A stretch of 7,741 nt of DNA from Lysobacteraceae bacterium (GTDB taxonomy: Bacteria; Pseudomonadota; Gammaproteobacteria; Xanthomonadales; Xanthomonadaceae). Below the pieces are notes generated by a model. It was given only the letters and a program-made list of their open reading frames with translations, ran no database searches and was not told the DNA's origin. Below are positions 1 through 7,741 of the stretch, piece after piece (within the stretch, counting starts at the first letter, position 1; each line of letters starts with the position of its first letter). The position numbers were made by a program, and so were the translations under genes. The stretch is taken from the NCBI GenBank assembly GCA_028293685.1, contig JAQGOI010000256.1, positions 1-7,741 on the forward strand, given 5' to 3'.

Positions 1-1341
<1,341 letters not shown>

Positions 1342-1372
1342 GCTGCTTCGATTTTAACGTTGACGGAACACG

Positions 1373-2968
1373 ATGACCGACCTGCATAGCGACATCCATG
1401 CCGACCGCATCCTGATCATGGATTTCGGCGCGCAGTACACGCAGCTGATTGCACGACGCATCCGCGAGATCGGCGTGTATTGCGAAGTCTGGGCGTGGGA
1501 TCACGATCCGGTCGAAATTGCACGGTTCGCGCCCAGGGGAATCATCCTGTCCGGCGGTCCCGAGTCGACCACCGAATTCGGTGCGCCGAAAGCACCGCAG
1601 GCCGTCTTCGAGTCAAGCGTGCCGATTCTGGGTATCTGCTACGGCATGCAGACGCTGGCTACGCAACTCGGCGGTCGCACCGAAGCGGCTGATGCGCGTG
1701 AATTCGGTCACGCCGAAGTAGAGCTCATCGCCCTGGACACATTGCTTGATGGCTTGAAGGACCATCCCGGCGCACCACCGCGCCTGGATGTCTGGATGAG
1801 CCATGGAGACCACGTCGCCGTCGCACCACCGGGATTCACCGTCACCGCGCGCACCGATCGCATCCCCGTGGCCGCAATGGCGGACGAAAAGCGGCGCTGG
1901 TACGGCGTCCAGTTCCATCCGGAAGTGACGCACACCAAATCGGGCCAGGAGATCCTGCGTCGATTTGCCGTCGACATCTGTGGCTGCCAGACGCTCTGGA
2001 CTGCGGCGCACATCATCGATGACCAGATCGCGCGGGTCCGCGAGAAGGTCGGCACCGATGAAGTTGTTCTCGGACTCTCGGGTGGGGTCGATTCGTCCGT
2101 GGTGGCCGCGCTGCTGCACAAGGCCATCGGCAACCAGCTGACCTGCGTTTTTGTCGACACCGGGTTGCTGCGCTGGCACGAAGGCGACCAGGTGATGGCG
2201 ACGTTTGCCGGTGCGTCCGATACACACGGACTCGGGATCAAGGTGATTCGTGTCGACGCCGCCGATCGCTACTTCGCAGCGCTGGAAGGTGTCAGCGACC
2301 CGGAAGCCAAGCGCAAGATCATCGGGCGCTTGTTCATCGAGATCTTTGATGAGGAATCGCACAAGCTCACCAACGCCAGGTGGCTCGCGCAGGGCACGAT
2401 CTATCCCGACGTCATTGAGTCGGCCGGCAGCAGGACCGGCAAGGCGCACGTCATCAAGAGCCATCACAACGTCGGTGGCCTGCCCACCGAAATGAAGTTG
2501 GGGCTCATCGAACCCCTGCGCGAACTGTTCAAGGACGAAGTGCGCCGGCTGGGCGTTGAACTGGGTTTGCCCGTCGAGATGGTCCACCGCCATCCGTTCC
2601 CGGGCCCCGGCCTTGGCGTGCGCATCCTGGGCGAGGTCAAGCGCGAGTATGCGGAACTGCTTGCGCGTGCCGACGATATCTTCATCCAGGAGCTACGGGC
2701 TGCGGATCTGTACGGCAAGACCAGCCAGGCGTTCGCCGTCTTCCTGCCGGTGAAGTCGGTTGGTGTGGTCGGCGATGCCCGGGCTTACGAATGGGTGATC
2801 GCACTGCGGGCTGTCGAGACCATCGACTTCATGACCGCACAGTGGGCACATCTGCCGTATGAATTCCTGGGCAAGGTGTCCAATCGCATCATCAACGAGC
2901 TGCGCGGCATCTCGCGCGTCGTCTACGACATCAGCGGAAAACCGCCCGCCACGATCGAGTGGGAATGA
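1373..2968 (+). CDS. guaA: GMP synthase (glutamine-hydrolysing)
   Basis: This enzyme converts XMP, ATP and glutamine to GMP, completing the branch begun by GuaB. The product has 531 residues, the normal size for the fused two-domain form. The N-terminal class I glutamine amidotransferase (about 12-200) has its nucleophile Cys89 in GICYG and the His182/Glu184 pair in QFHPEVTHT. The ATP pyrophosphatase domain (about 210-395) has the PP-loop SGGVDS at 236-241 and the [10 protein letters not shown] segment. The C-terminal dimerisation domain ends in the family signature [12 protein letters not shown]. The ATG at 1373 is chosen because the protein then starts about 12 residues before the conserved [13 protein letters not shown]. 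The ribosome site is weak, only GGAA four bases upstream, which may mean translation relies partly on ribosomes arriving from guaB. Its stop codon overlaps the tadA start. Confidence 0.98.
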   Translation: MTDLHSDIHADRILIMDFGAQYTQLIARRIREIGVYCEVWAWDHDPVEIARFAPRGIILSGGPESTTEFGAPKAPQAVFESSVPILGICYGMQTLATQLGGRTEAADAREFGHAEVELIALDTLLDGLKDHPGAPPRLDVWMSHGDHVAVAPPGFTVTARTDRIPVAAMADEKRRWYGVQFHPEVTHTKSGQEILRRFAVDICGCQTLWTAAHIIDDQIARVREKVGTDEVVLGLSGGVDSSVVAALLHKAIGNQLTCVFVDTGLLRWHEGDQVMATFAGASDTHGLGIKVIRVDAADRYFAALEGVSDPEAKRKIIGRLFIEIFDEESHKLTNARWLAQGTIYPDVIESAGSRTGKAHVIKSHHNVGGLPTEMKLGLIEPLRELFKDEVRRLGVELGLPVEMVHRHPFPGPGLGVRILGEVKREYAELLARADDIFIQELRAADLYGKTSQAFAVFLPVKSVGVVGDARAYEWVIALRAVETIDFMTAQWAHLPYEFLGKVSNRIINELRGISRVVYDISGKPPATIEWE

Positions 2969-3441
2969 GCGGCGGCGAAGACGAGCACTGGATGCGACAG
3001 GCCCTGGCGCTCGGGGATCGCGCCGAACGCGATGACGAAATACCGGTTGGGGCCGTTGTGATCGGACCCGATGGCAGCCTCTGCGGCGAGGGCTGGAATC
3101 GCAATATCAGCGACCGTGATCCGAGCGCCCATGCCGAGATCGTGGCCATGCGCCAGGCCGGCACGCGGCTGGACAATCACCGCCTGGTGGGCTGCACGCT
3201 GTACGTGACGCTCGAACCGTGCGCGATGTGCGCCATGGCCATGGTGCATGCGCGCATCGCGCGCGTGGTCTACGGCGCATCCGATCCGAAGACGGGTGCC
3301 GCGGGAACGGTCTTCGACCTGCTGTCGGACCCGCGGCACAACCATCGGGTCATCGTCGAAGGCGGTGTGCTGAGCGCCGAAGCAGGGCTGCGCCTGAGCA
3401 ACTATTTCCGACGCAAGCGCGGGCAGCTGCCGATCGACTGA
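2965..3441 (+). CDS. tadA: tRNA-specific adenosine deaminase
   Basis: TadA deaminates adenosine 34 to inosine in the ACG anticodon of tRNA-Arg, letting one tRNA read CGU, CGC and CGA. The product has 158 residues and is a single cytidine/deoxycytidylate-deaminase fold. The zinc ligands are His56 in AHAEIV with the catalytic proton-shuttle Glu58, and Cys86 and Cys89 in EPCAMC. The following stretch with DPKTGAAG and NHRV matches E. coli TadA closely. The ATG at 2965 shares bases with the guaA stop (ATGA), a classic sign of translational coupling. A GTG at 2959 is in frame but would add only two residues inside guaA. The gene ends with its TGA touching the stop codon of the opposite-strand gene. 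No anomaly is seen in the coding sequence. Confidence 0.96.
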   Translation: MSGGEDEHWMRQALALGDRAERDDEIPVGAVVIGPDGSLCGEGWNRNISDRDPSAHAEIVAMRQAGTRLDNHRLVGCTLYVTLEPCAMCAMAMVHARIARVVYGASDPKTGAAGTVFDLLSDPRHNHRVIVEGGVLSAEAGLRLSNYFRRKRGQLPID

Positions 3442-3465
3442 TCAGGCGCGACGCCGTGCCCGCGC
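3417..3465. repeat. Inverted repeat centred on the tadA and DUF2721 stop codons
   Basis: GCGCGGGCA at 3417-3425 is the exact reverse complement of 3457-3465, with 31 bases between. The midpoint is base 3441, the junction of the two stop codons. Inside the loop are the 8-base palindrome CTGATCAG (3438-3445), which holds both stops, and a small hairpin GGCG-CGA-CGCC (3445-3455). There is no T tract on either strand, so it is not a standard intrinsic terminator. Both arms are coding: one in the end of tadA, the other in the Arg-rich tail of the membrane protein. It could act as a bidirectional stop, or result from similar codons at the two gene ends. Confidence 0.4.
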
Positions 3466-3912
3466 ATGTGCGTGATCCATTTCCTCGTTGACGAGCTCCA
3501 CGGCGAGCGCGGATTCGCGCGCGAGCAGCACACTTGCCGCGAACATGCTCAGCACGCCGAACACGGCCAGGACGGTCGGCGTAGCACCCAGGCGATAACC
3601 GACGAGCGAGTCGGCGGCGACCGTCAGGCTGGTGGCCACGAAGAAGCTGAGTGCCAGGTACAGGCATTGGCTTCCGCGCATCACCATCGAGGTCCGTCGG
3701 CGCTGCATCGCGATCCGCCGGTCGAGCAGATCACTTTCGACGGGATCATCGATGGCCGCGAGTTCCTTCAGCAGCACACGCGTCCGGTCGATGATCCTCG
3801 CCAGCCGGGTGTTGGCCGACATCAGCAGCGACGCGGTCGCGGTCAGGAAGAACGCAGGCGCAAGCATTGCCGTCAGGATGGCGTAATGGGCGAAAGCGGC
3901 GTTCTGCAACAT
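3442..3912 (-). CDS. DUF2721-type small integral membrane protein
   Basis: The function is unknown. The 156-residue product has three likely membrane helices, at about residues 8-31, 82-102 and 111-131. Between the first two is a charged cytoplasmic-type loop of about 50 residues rich in Arg. Just after helix 1 is the segment [14 protein letters not shown] (34-47), which I recognise as the hallmark of the DUF2721 family, a group of uncharacterised bacterial inner-membrane proteins. The C-terminal tail is strongly basic (HARARRRA). There is no cleavable signal peptide visible; helix 1 would act as a signal anchor. The ATG at 3912 has only a weak GGA upstream. It is divergent from orn and convergent with tadA, so it is probably a single-gene transcript. 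The coding sequence is real judging by the hydrophobic pattern; the family name is from memory. Confidence 0.85.
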   Translation of the reverse strand: MLQNAAFAHYAILTAMLAPAFFLTATASLLMSANTRLARIIDRTRVLLKELAAIDDPVESDLLDRRIAMQRRRTSMVMRGSQCLYLALSFFVATSLTVAADSLVGYRLGATPTVLAVFGVLSMFAASVLLARESALAVELVNEEMDHAHARARRRA

Positions 3913-3940
3913 GGCGACGATCCGTGGCGGGGCGCTGCGA

Positions 3941-3946
3941 TATCAT
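3941..3946 (+). promoter_or_regulatory. Weak -10-like box upstream of orn
   Basis: TATCAT stands 27 bases before the orn start in the 61-base gap between the divergent membrane-protein gene and orn. It matches four of six positions of the -10 consensus. The hexamer 17 bases upstream (CGATCC) does not resemble a -35. It is listed because orn needs a promoter somewhere here; the match alone is not convincing. Confidence 0.25.
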
Positions 3947-3973
3947 GCCGGACCCGACGATGATTGCGAACGC

Positions 3974-4537
3974 ATGGCTGCAAATCCTGAAAATGAAGGC
4001 CGACTGATCTGGATCGACCTGGAGATGACCGGCCTGGACACGGATCGCGATTCGATCCTGGAAATCGCCACGATCGTTACCGATTCCAACCTCAACATCC
4101 TTGCGTTTGGCCCTGAACTCGCGATCGCCCAGTCGCTGTCGACGCTGGAAGCGATGGATGACTGGAACCGCAAGCAGCATGGCAAGTCGGGCCTGTGGAA
4201 CCGGGTTCTCGAGGACGGGGTCGGCATGGCTGATGCGGAGGCACGGACGGTATCGTTTCTGCAGGAATGGGTTCCCGCCAACGCATCGCCGATGTGCGGC
4301 AATTCCATCTGCCAGGATCGGCGATTCCTGCATCGCCTGATGCCCAAGCTCGAGCAGCACTTCCACTATCGCAACCTTGATGTCAGCACCATCAAGGAAC
4401 TGGCCCGTCGCTGGGCGCCGCAGGTGATGGCCGGCATGCGCAAGGAATCGGCGCACACCGCATTGAGCGATGTACGCGACTCCATCGAGGAGTTGAAGTA
4501 CTACCGAAAACATTTCGCCGCGCTTGTCGGATCCTGA
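3974..4537 (+). CDS. orn: Oligoribonuclease
   Basis: Orn is a 3'-5' exoribonuclease that degrades two- to five-nucleotide RNAs to mononucleotides, finishing mRNA decay. In pseudomonads it is also known to cleave pGpG, the breakdown product of cyclic di-GMP. The product has 187 residues against about 181 in E. coli. The DEDDh catalytic set is complete: Asp15 and Glu17 in WIDLEMTG, Asp115 in NSICQDRRF, His161 and Asp166 in [10 protein letters not shown]. The [13 protein letters not shown] segment is also typical. The ATG at 3974 is chosen because it places the protein start about ten residues before [10 protein letters not shown], as in E. coli. The frame stays open to an ATG at 3911, but that would add 21 non-family residues and reach into the start of the divergent gene. 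No clear Shine-Dalgarno is seen. It may have its own promoter in the 61-base gap. Confidence 0.97.
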   Translation: MAANPENEGRLIWIDLEMTGLDTDRDSILEIATIVTDSNLNILAFGPELAIAQSLSTLEAMDDWNRKQHGKSGLWNRVLEDGVGMADAEARTVSFLQEWVPANASPMCGNSICQDRRFLHRLMPKLEQHFHYRNLDVSTIKELARRWAPQVMAGMRKESAHTALSDVRDSIEELKYYRKHFAALVGS

Positions 4538-4553
4538 AGTCCGATCAAGCGCG
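4519..4553. terminator. Candidate bidirectional terminator hairpin between orn and ppsA
   Basis: Bases 4519-4531 pair with 4540-4553, giving a 13-pair stem with one bulged T at 4545 and an eight-base loop (4532-4539) that contains the orn stop codon. It lies at the point where orn and ppsA converge, which is where a shared terminator is expected. Neither strand has a proper T tract after the stem. On the minus strand four T occur about eight bases beyond it. The hairpin itself is clear; its role as a terminator is inferred from position. Confidence 0.5.
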
Positions 4554-4558
4554 AATCG

Positions 4559-6931
4559 TCATCCTCGCTTGGATTTCGCCAGCTGCAGCCACGTGTCGAC
4601 GACCGTGTCGGGATTGAGCGAGAGCGACTCGATTCCCTGCTGCATCAGCCATTCGGCAAGATCCGGATGGTCCGAAGGCCCCTGGCCGCAGATGCCGATG
4701 TATTTGCCTTTCGCGCGGGCAGCGCTGATCGCCATCGAAAGCATCTTCTTGACGGCTGGATCGCGCTCGTCGAACAGATGCGCAACGATCGCCGAGTCGC
4801 GGTCCAGCCCCAGGGTCAGCTGCGTCAGGTCGTTCGAGCCAATCGAGAATCCATCGAACAGCTCCAGGAACTCGTCTGCCAGCAAGGCATTCGAAGGCAC
4901 TTCGCACATCATGATGACCTTGAGGTCGTCGACGCCTCGTACAAGGCCATTTTCGGCGAGGACGTCCAGCACTTTCCGGCCTTCGCCCAGCGTGCGCACG
5001 AACGGAATCATCACCCAGAGATTCGTCAGGCCCATCTCGTTGCGGACCTTGCGAACCGCGCGGCATTCCAGCGCAAACGCGTCCTTGAACGACGGATCGA
5101 CATAGCGGCTGGCGCCACGGAATCCGATCATCGGATTCTCTTCATGCGGCTCGTAGCGGCTGCCACCGATGAGGTTCGCGTACTCGTTGGTCTTGAAGTC
5201 GGACAGCCGCACGATCACCGGATTCGGCGCCACCGATGCCGTGATGGTGGCGATTCCTTCGGCAAGGCGGTCGACGTAGAAATCCACCGGCGTCGAATAT
5301 CCGGCCATGCGCTCGTCGATCTTCTTTTTCGTGGCCGCGTCCTGCTGGTCGTATTCGAGCAGCGCCTTCGGATGCACACCGATATGGCTGGCGATGATCA
5401 TCTCCAGCCGGGCCAGGCCGATGCCTGCGTTGGGCAGCATGCCGAAGTCGAATGCACGGTCGGGATTGGCCACATTCATCATGATCTTGAGCGGCGCCGG
5501 CGGCATGTTGCCGAGGTCCGTCGTCGTGCGTTCGAAGGGCAGGGCACCGGAGAAGATGAAGCCGGTATCGCCCTCGGCGCAGCTGATCGTGACTTCGCTT
5601 CCATCCGCGATCCGATCCAGGCCGTCGCCAGTGCCGACGACTGCGGGTACACCCAATTCGCGGGCGATGATGGCGGCGTGGCATGTGCGACCACCACGAT
5701 TGGTCACGATGGCGGCTGCGCGCTTCATCACGGGCTCCCAATCCGGATCAGTCATGTCCGCGACCAGCACGTCCCCTGGCTGGACGCGCGCCATGTCACT
5801 GAGGCTGCGAACCACGCGCGCGACGCCACTGCCGATCTTCTGGCCGATCGCGCGCCCTTCGGCGATGACGACGCCGCGCTCGAGCAGCGTGTAGCGCTCG
5901 ATCTGCGTGGCATGCCCGCGCGACTTCACGGTTTCGGGCCGCGCCTGCACGATGAAGAGTTTTCCGCTGACGCCATCCTTCGCCCACTCGATATCCATCG
6001 GCCGCTCATAGTGCTGCTCGATCACCAGCGCCTGCCTGGCGAGCTCATGGACGTCCTCGTCGGAAATCGAAAAACGTTTGCACAGCTCAGGTGGCGTCGG
6101 TTCGTTGCGCACCCGCTCGCCGGGCTGGTCGGAATACACCATACGTATCTGCTTGGTGCCCAGGGAACGGCGCAGGATCGCAGGCTTGCCCAGGCGCAGG
6201 GTCGGCTTGTAGACATAGAACTCGTCCGGATTGACCGCGCCCTGGACGACGTTTTCACCCAGGCCGTAGCTGGACGTAATGAACACGACATCGCGGAATC
6301 CGGATTCGGTATCGAGCGTGAACAGCACGCCCGATGCGCCTACGTCGGAGCGCACCATCAACTGCACGCCAGCCGAAAGAAAGACATCCTCGTGCTTGAA
6401 CCCGTGATGCACGCGATAGGCGATAGCCCGATCGTTGTAGAGGCTGGCAAAAACCTCCTTGGTCTTGACGGCGACATCGGCCGCGCCGGTGACATTCAGG
6501 AATGTCTCCTGCTGGCCGGCAAAGGAAGCGTCGGGTAAATCTTCGGCGGTCGCGGACGAGCGCACGGCGACCGCAATCTCACCGCCGCCATTGTCGGCAC
6601 ACAATTGCCGGTAAGCCGTCTCAAGGTCACGTTCCAGGTCCGGCTGCAATGGCGCGGCAATCACCCAGCCGCGAATCTCCGCGCCCGCCTCACTCAGGGC
6701 CGCGACGTCCTCTACATCCAGTGGCGCCAGCCTGTCGAAGATGCGTTGTTCGAGATCGTTGTGCGCGATGAACGCCCGGAAGGCGTCGGCGGTGGTGGCA
6801 AAACCGCCAGGTACCGATACACCCAGGCCAGCGAGTTCGCCGATCATTTCGCCGAGGGAGGAGTTCTTTCCGCCGACCTGGGCGAGGTCGGACAGGCGCA
6901 GATCGTGCAACCACAGGATATTGGCGCTCAA
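4559..6931 (-). CDS. ppsA: Phosphoenolpyruvate synthase (pyruvate, water dikinase)
   Basis: PpsA makes PEP, AMP and phosphate from pyruvate, ATP and water, feeding gluconeogenesis in the cytoplasm. With a TTG start at 6931 the product has 790 residues, close to the 792 of E. coli. The N-terminal ATP-grasp domain (about 15-345) has [11 protein letters not shown] and [19 protein letters not shown]. The swivelling phosphohistidine domain (about 370-455) has GGRTCHAAI with catalytic His418 and regulatory Thr416. The C-terminal TIM barrel (about 470-785) has [20 protein letters not shown] and catalytic Cys748 in GICGQGPS. The TTG is preferred because GGAG lies seven bases upstream and the protein then begins [11 protein letters not shown], matching the family. 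A second in-frame TTG at 6955 would put eight extra residues across that GGAG. The gene is divergent from its regulator ppsR and convergent with orn. Confidence 0.97.
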   Translation of the reverse strand: MSANILWLHDLRLSDLAQVGGKNSSLGEMIGELAGLGVSVPGGFATTADAFRAFIAHNDLEQRIFDRLAPLDVEDVAALSEAGAEIRGWVIAAPLQPDLERDLETAYRQLCADNGGGEIAVAVRSSATAEDLPDASFAGQQETFLNVTGAADVAVKTKEVFASLYNDRAIAYRVHHGFKHEDVFLSAGVQLMVRSDVGASGVLFTLDTESGFRDVVFITSSYGLGENVVQGAVNPDEFYVYKPTLRLGKPAILRRSLGTKQIRMVYSDQPGERVRNEPTPPELCKRFSISDEDVHELARQALVIEQHYERPMDIEWAKDGVSGKLFIVQARPETVKSRGHATQIERYTLLERGVVIAEGRAIGQKIGSGVARVVRSLSDMARVQPGDVLVADMTDPDWEPVMKRAAAIVTNRGGRTCHAAIIARELGVPAVVGTGDGLDRIADGSEVTISCAEGDTGFIFSGALPFERTTTDLGNMPPAPLKIMMNVANPDRAFDFGMLPNAGIGLARLEMIIASHIGVHPKALLEYDQQDAATKKKIDERMAGYSTPVDFYVDRLAEGIATITASVAPNPVIVRLSDFKTNEYANLIGGSRYEPHEENPMIGFRGASRYVDPSFKDAFALECRAVRKVRNEMGLTNLWVMIPFVRTLGEGRKVLDVLAENGLVRGVDDLKVIMMCEVPSNALLADEFLELFDGFSIGSNDLTQLTLGLDRDSAIVAHLFDERDPAVKKMLSMAISAARAKGKYIGICGQGPSDHPDLAEWLMQQGIESLSLNPDTVVDTWLQLAKSKRG

Positions 6932-6938
6932 GCAGGCA

Positions 6939-6942
6939 CTCC
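6939..6942 (-). promoter_or_regulatory. Ribosome binding site that fixes the ppsA start
   Basis: GGAG on the minus strand stands seven bases before the TTG at 6931-6929, ideal spacing. It favours this TTG over the in-frame TTG at 6955, for which the GGAG would lie inside the coding sequence. No in-frame ATG or GTG occurs near the expected protein start. Confidence 0.6.
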
Positions 6943-6984
6943 ATCTGATTGGCAACAGGCAGGCACAAGCCGGCCCAAACGCTT

Positions 6985-6993
6985 ATTTTAGCA
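6985..6993 (-). promoter_or_regulatory. Extended -10 promoter element for ppsA
   Basis: On the minus strand this reads TGC-TAAAAT, which fits the extended -10 form TGN-TATAAT with one mismatch in the hexamer. It is the most AT-rich spot in the 106-base gap between ppsA and ppsR. Transcription would begin near 6978 and give a leader of roughly 47 bases. No good -35 hexamer stands at the standard distance, which is tolerable for an extended -10 promoter. The same AT-rich box reads TATTTT on the plus strand and could also serve ppsR, but without a -35 that is weaker. Confidence 0.4.
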
Positions 6994-7001
6994 ACCCAGC
7001 C

Positions 7002-7020
7002 TGCCGCGGCGCTCGTGGCA
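7002..7020 (+). other. Small hairpin in the ppsR leader
   Basis: Bases 7002-7008 pair with 7014-7020 (seven pairs, one G-T wobble) around a five-base loop. It ends five bases before the GGAG of ppsR, so in RNA it would sit directly against the ribosome site without covering it. On the ppsA side it lies upstream of the proposed promoter. Its role, if any, is unknown. Confidence 0.3.
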
Positions 7021-7025
7021 CCGAC

Positions 7026-7029
7026 GGAG
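7026..7029 (+). promoter_or_regulatory. Ribosome binding site for ppsR
   Basis: GGAG is eight bases before the GTG at 7038 and 17 bases before the ATG at 7047. The spacing favours the GTG as the start of ppsR. Confidence 0.55.
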
Positions 7030-7037
7030 CCTGACTT

Positions 7038-7741
7038 GTGAATGCCATGACACGCCTTGTTTTCTATGTTTCCGACGGCACAGGCATCACCGCCGAAACC
7101 ATCGGGCACAGCCTGCTGACGCAATTCGCGGAAACGCGGTTCGTCACCGACCGCATTCCGTTCGTGGACACCGTCGAGAAGGCGATTGAAGCCGCTGCGG
7201 AGATCAGGCGCACGGGAGAAGAGCACGGAGTGCGTCCGATTGTCGTGAATTCCAGCATCGATCCACATCTCAATGCGCTGCTGGCCGAAAGCGGCGCGCT
7301 GATGCTGGACGTGTTCGCACCGTTCATCGAACCGCTCGAGCGGGAACTGGGCACGCAACGGCAGTCGCGTGTCGGGCAGGCGCACGGAATCGTGGATTTC
7401 GAAACGTATCATCGGCGCATCAATGCGATGAACTACGCGCTGACGCACGATGATGGCGTCAGCATGGATTACAGCGATGCCGAGGTCATCCTGATCGGGG
7501 TCTCCAGGGCAGGCAAGACACCAACCTGCGTCTACCTGGCACTGCATCACGGGGTTCGGGCGGCCAACTATCCCTTGACCGAAGAAGACCTCGAATCCGA
7601 CCAGCTACCCAAAAAACTGCGGCCTTATCGCAGCAAGCTGTTTGGTTTGACCATCGAACCGTTTCGTCTGCAGCAGATCCGCCAGGAACGCCGACCCAAC
7701 TCGCGCTATGCGCGACTGGAGACCTGCAAACACGAGGTGGC
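7038..7741 (+). CDS. ppsR: PEP synthase regulatory protein (kinase/pyrophosphorylase), 3'-truncated by the window edge
   Basis: PpsR (PSRP, DUF299 family) is a bifunctional enzyme. It inactivates PEP synthase by ADP-dependent phosphorylation of the threonine beside the catalytic phosphohistidine, and reactivates it by phosphate-dependent removal that yields pyrophosphate. 234 complete codons are visible; against about 277 in E. coli, some 40 C-terminal residues lie outside. The N-terminal [19 protein letters not shown] signature is present. The P-loop GVSRAGKTP is at residues 154-162, followed by [16 protein letters not shown] and the [10 protein letters not shown] segment. The GTG at 7038 is chosen because GGAG (7026-7029) is eight bases upstream. 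An ATG three codons later (7047) would give an equally normal protein but sits 17 bases from the GGAG. The target motif in the neighbouring ppsA product is intact, so the pair should function together. Confidence 0.96.
   Translation, partial: MNAMTRLVFYVSDGTGITAETIGHSLLTQFAETRFVTDRIPFVDTVEKAIEAAAEIRRTGEEHGVRPIVVNSSIDPHLNALLAESGALMLDVFAPFIEPLERELGTQRQSRVGQAHGIVDFETYHRRINAMNYALTHDDGVSMDYSDAEVILIGVSRAGKTPTCVYLALHHGVRAANYPLTEEDLESDQLPKKLRPYRSKLFGLTIEPFRLQQIRQERRPNSRYARLETCKHEV

Noticed and set aside
1360..1388. TTGACG resembling a -35 box just before guaA
   Set aside because: The position of a matching -10 falls inside guaA and has no good hexamer, so it could not drive guaA from its start codon.
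1613..2593. Open frame of 326 codons on the minus strand, opposite guaA
   Set aside because: It lies wholly within guaA, which has every expected motif. The translation shows no family signature, so it is a frame shadow.
3466..3963. Open frame of 165 codons on the plus strand opposite the membrane-protein gene
   Set aside because: The minus-strand reading has three clean hydrophobic helices and a known family segment. The plus-strand reading is Arg/Gln/His-rich with no pattern.
3911..3973. Upstream ATG at 3911 as the orn start
   Set aside because: It would add 21 residues with no counterpart in the family and overlap the start codon of the divergent gene. ATG 3974 fits the usual Orn N-terminus.
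4667..6538. Open frame of 623 codons on the plus strand, opposite ppsA
   Set aside because: It is fully antisense to an unmistakable ppsA. Its translation is rich in Arg, His and Ala with no recognisable domain. Long antisense frames are common opposite GC-rich genes.
6932..6955. TTG at 6955 as the ppsA start
   Set aside because: It would place the GGAG inside the coding sequence and add eight residues not seen in the family. The TTG at 6931 has proper spacing.
6932..6966. Direct repeat GCAGGCAC at 6932-6939 and 6959-6966
   Set aside because: Eight bases, two copies, in GC-rich DNA overlapping the ppsA ribosome site; it is easily expected by chance and shows no operator symmetry.
6690..7550. 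Open frame of 286 codons on the minus strand spanning the ppsA start and ppsR
   Set aside because: It crosses the divergent control region and overlaps two well-supported genes in the wrong frame or strand. No domain is recognisable.

Overview
This window is a GC-rich bacterial chromosomal segment made of housekeeping genes. The protein sequences look gammaproteobacterial, and the PEP synthase and the guaB-guaA-tadA order most resemble Xanthomonadales (Lysobacterales). That placement is an inference from remembered family sequences, not from a search. I see no insertion sequence, phage gene, CRISPR array, tRNA or rRNA, and no stretch over 300 bases without a gene.

Layout. From 1 to 3441 a plus-strand purine and tRNA-editing cluster runs guaB (5' end cut off by the window edge), guaA and tadA. 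guaB and guaA are 43 bases apart, and guaA and tadA share an ATGA stop/start overlap. Directly against the tadA stop codon, with no spacer, ends a convergent minus-strand gene for a small three-helix membrane protein of the DUF2721 type (3442-3912). Divergent from it, across 61 bases, is orn, the oligoribonuclease (3974-4537). orn converges on ppsA, phosphoenolpyruvate synthase (4559-6931, minus strand), with 21 bases between the stop codons and a long hairpin there. Divergent from ppsA across 106 bases is ppsR, the PEP synthase regulatory kinase/phosphorylase, whose 3' end is cut off by the window edge.

How the genes work together. GuaB and GuaA carry out the two steps IMP to XMP to GMP, and TadA makes inosine in the anticodon of tRNA-Arg, so the operon links guanine nucleotide supply with a translation enzyme. 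Orn removes the last di- and short oligoribonucleotides and returns mononucleotides to the pool. PpsA makes PEP from pyruvate for gluconeogenesis. PpsR switches PpsA off and on by phosphorylating a threonine two residues before the catalytic histidine; that Thr-Cys-His motif is intact here.

No new system is evident. The points worth a second look are small-scale: an inverted repeat centred on two back-to-back stop codons, hairpins that include the guaB and orn stop codons, a TTG start with an extended -10 promoter for ppsA, and a leader hairpin before ppsR.
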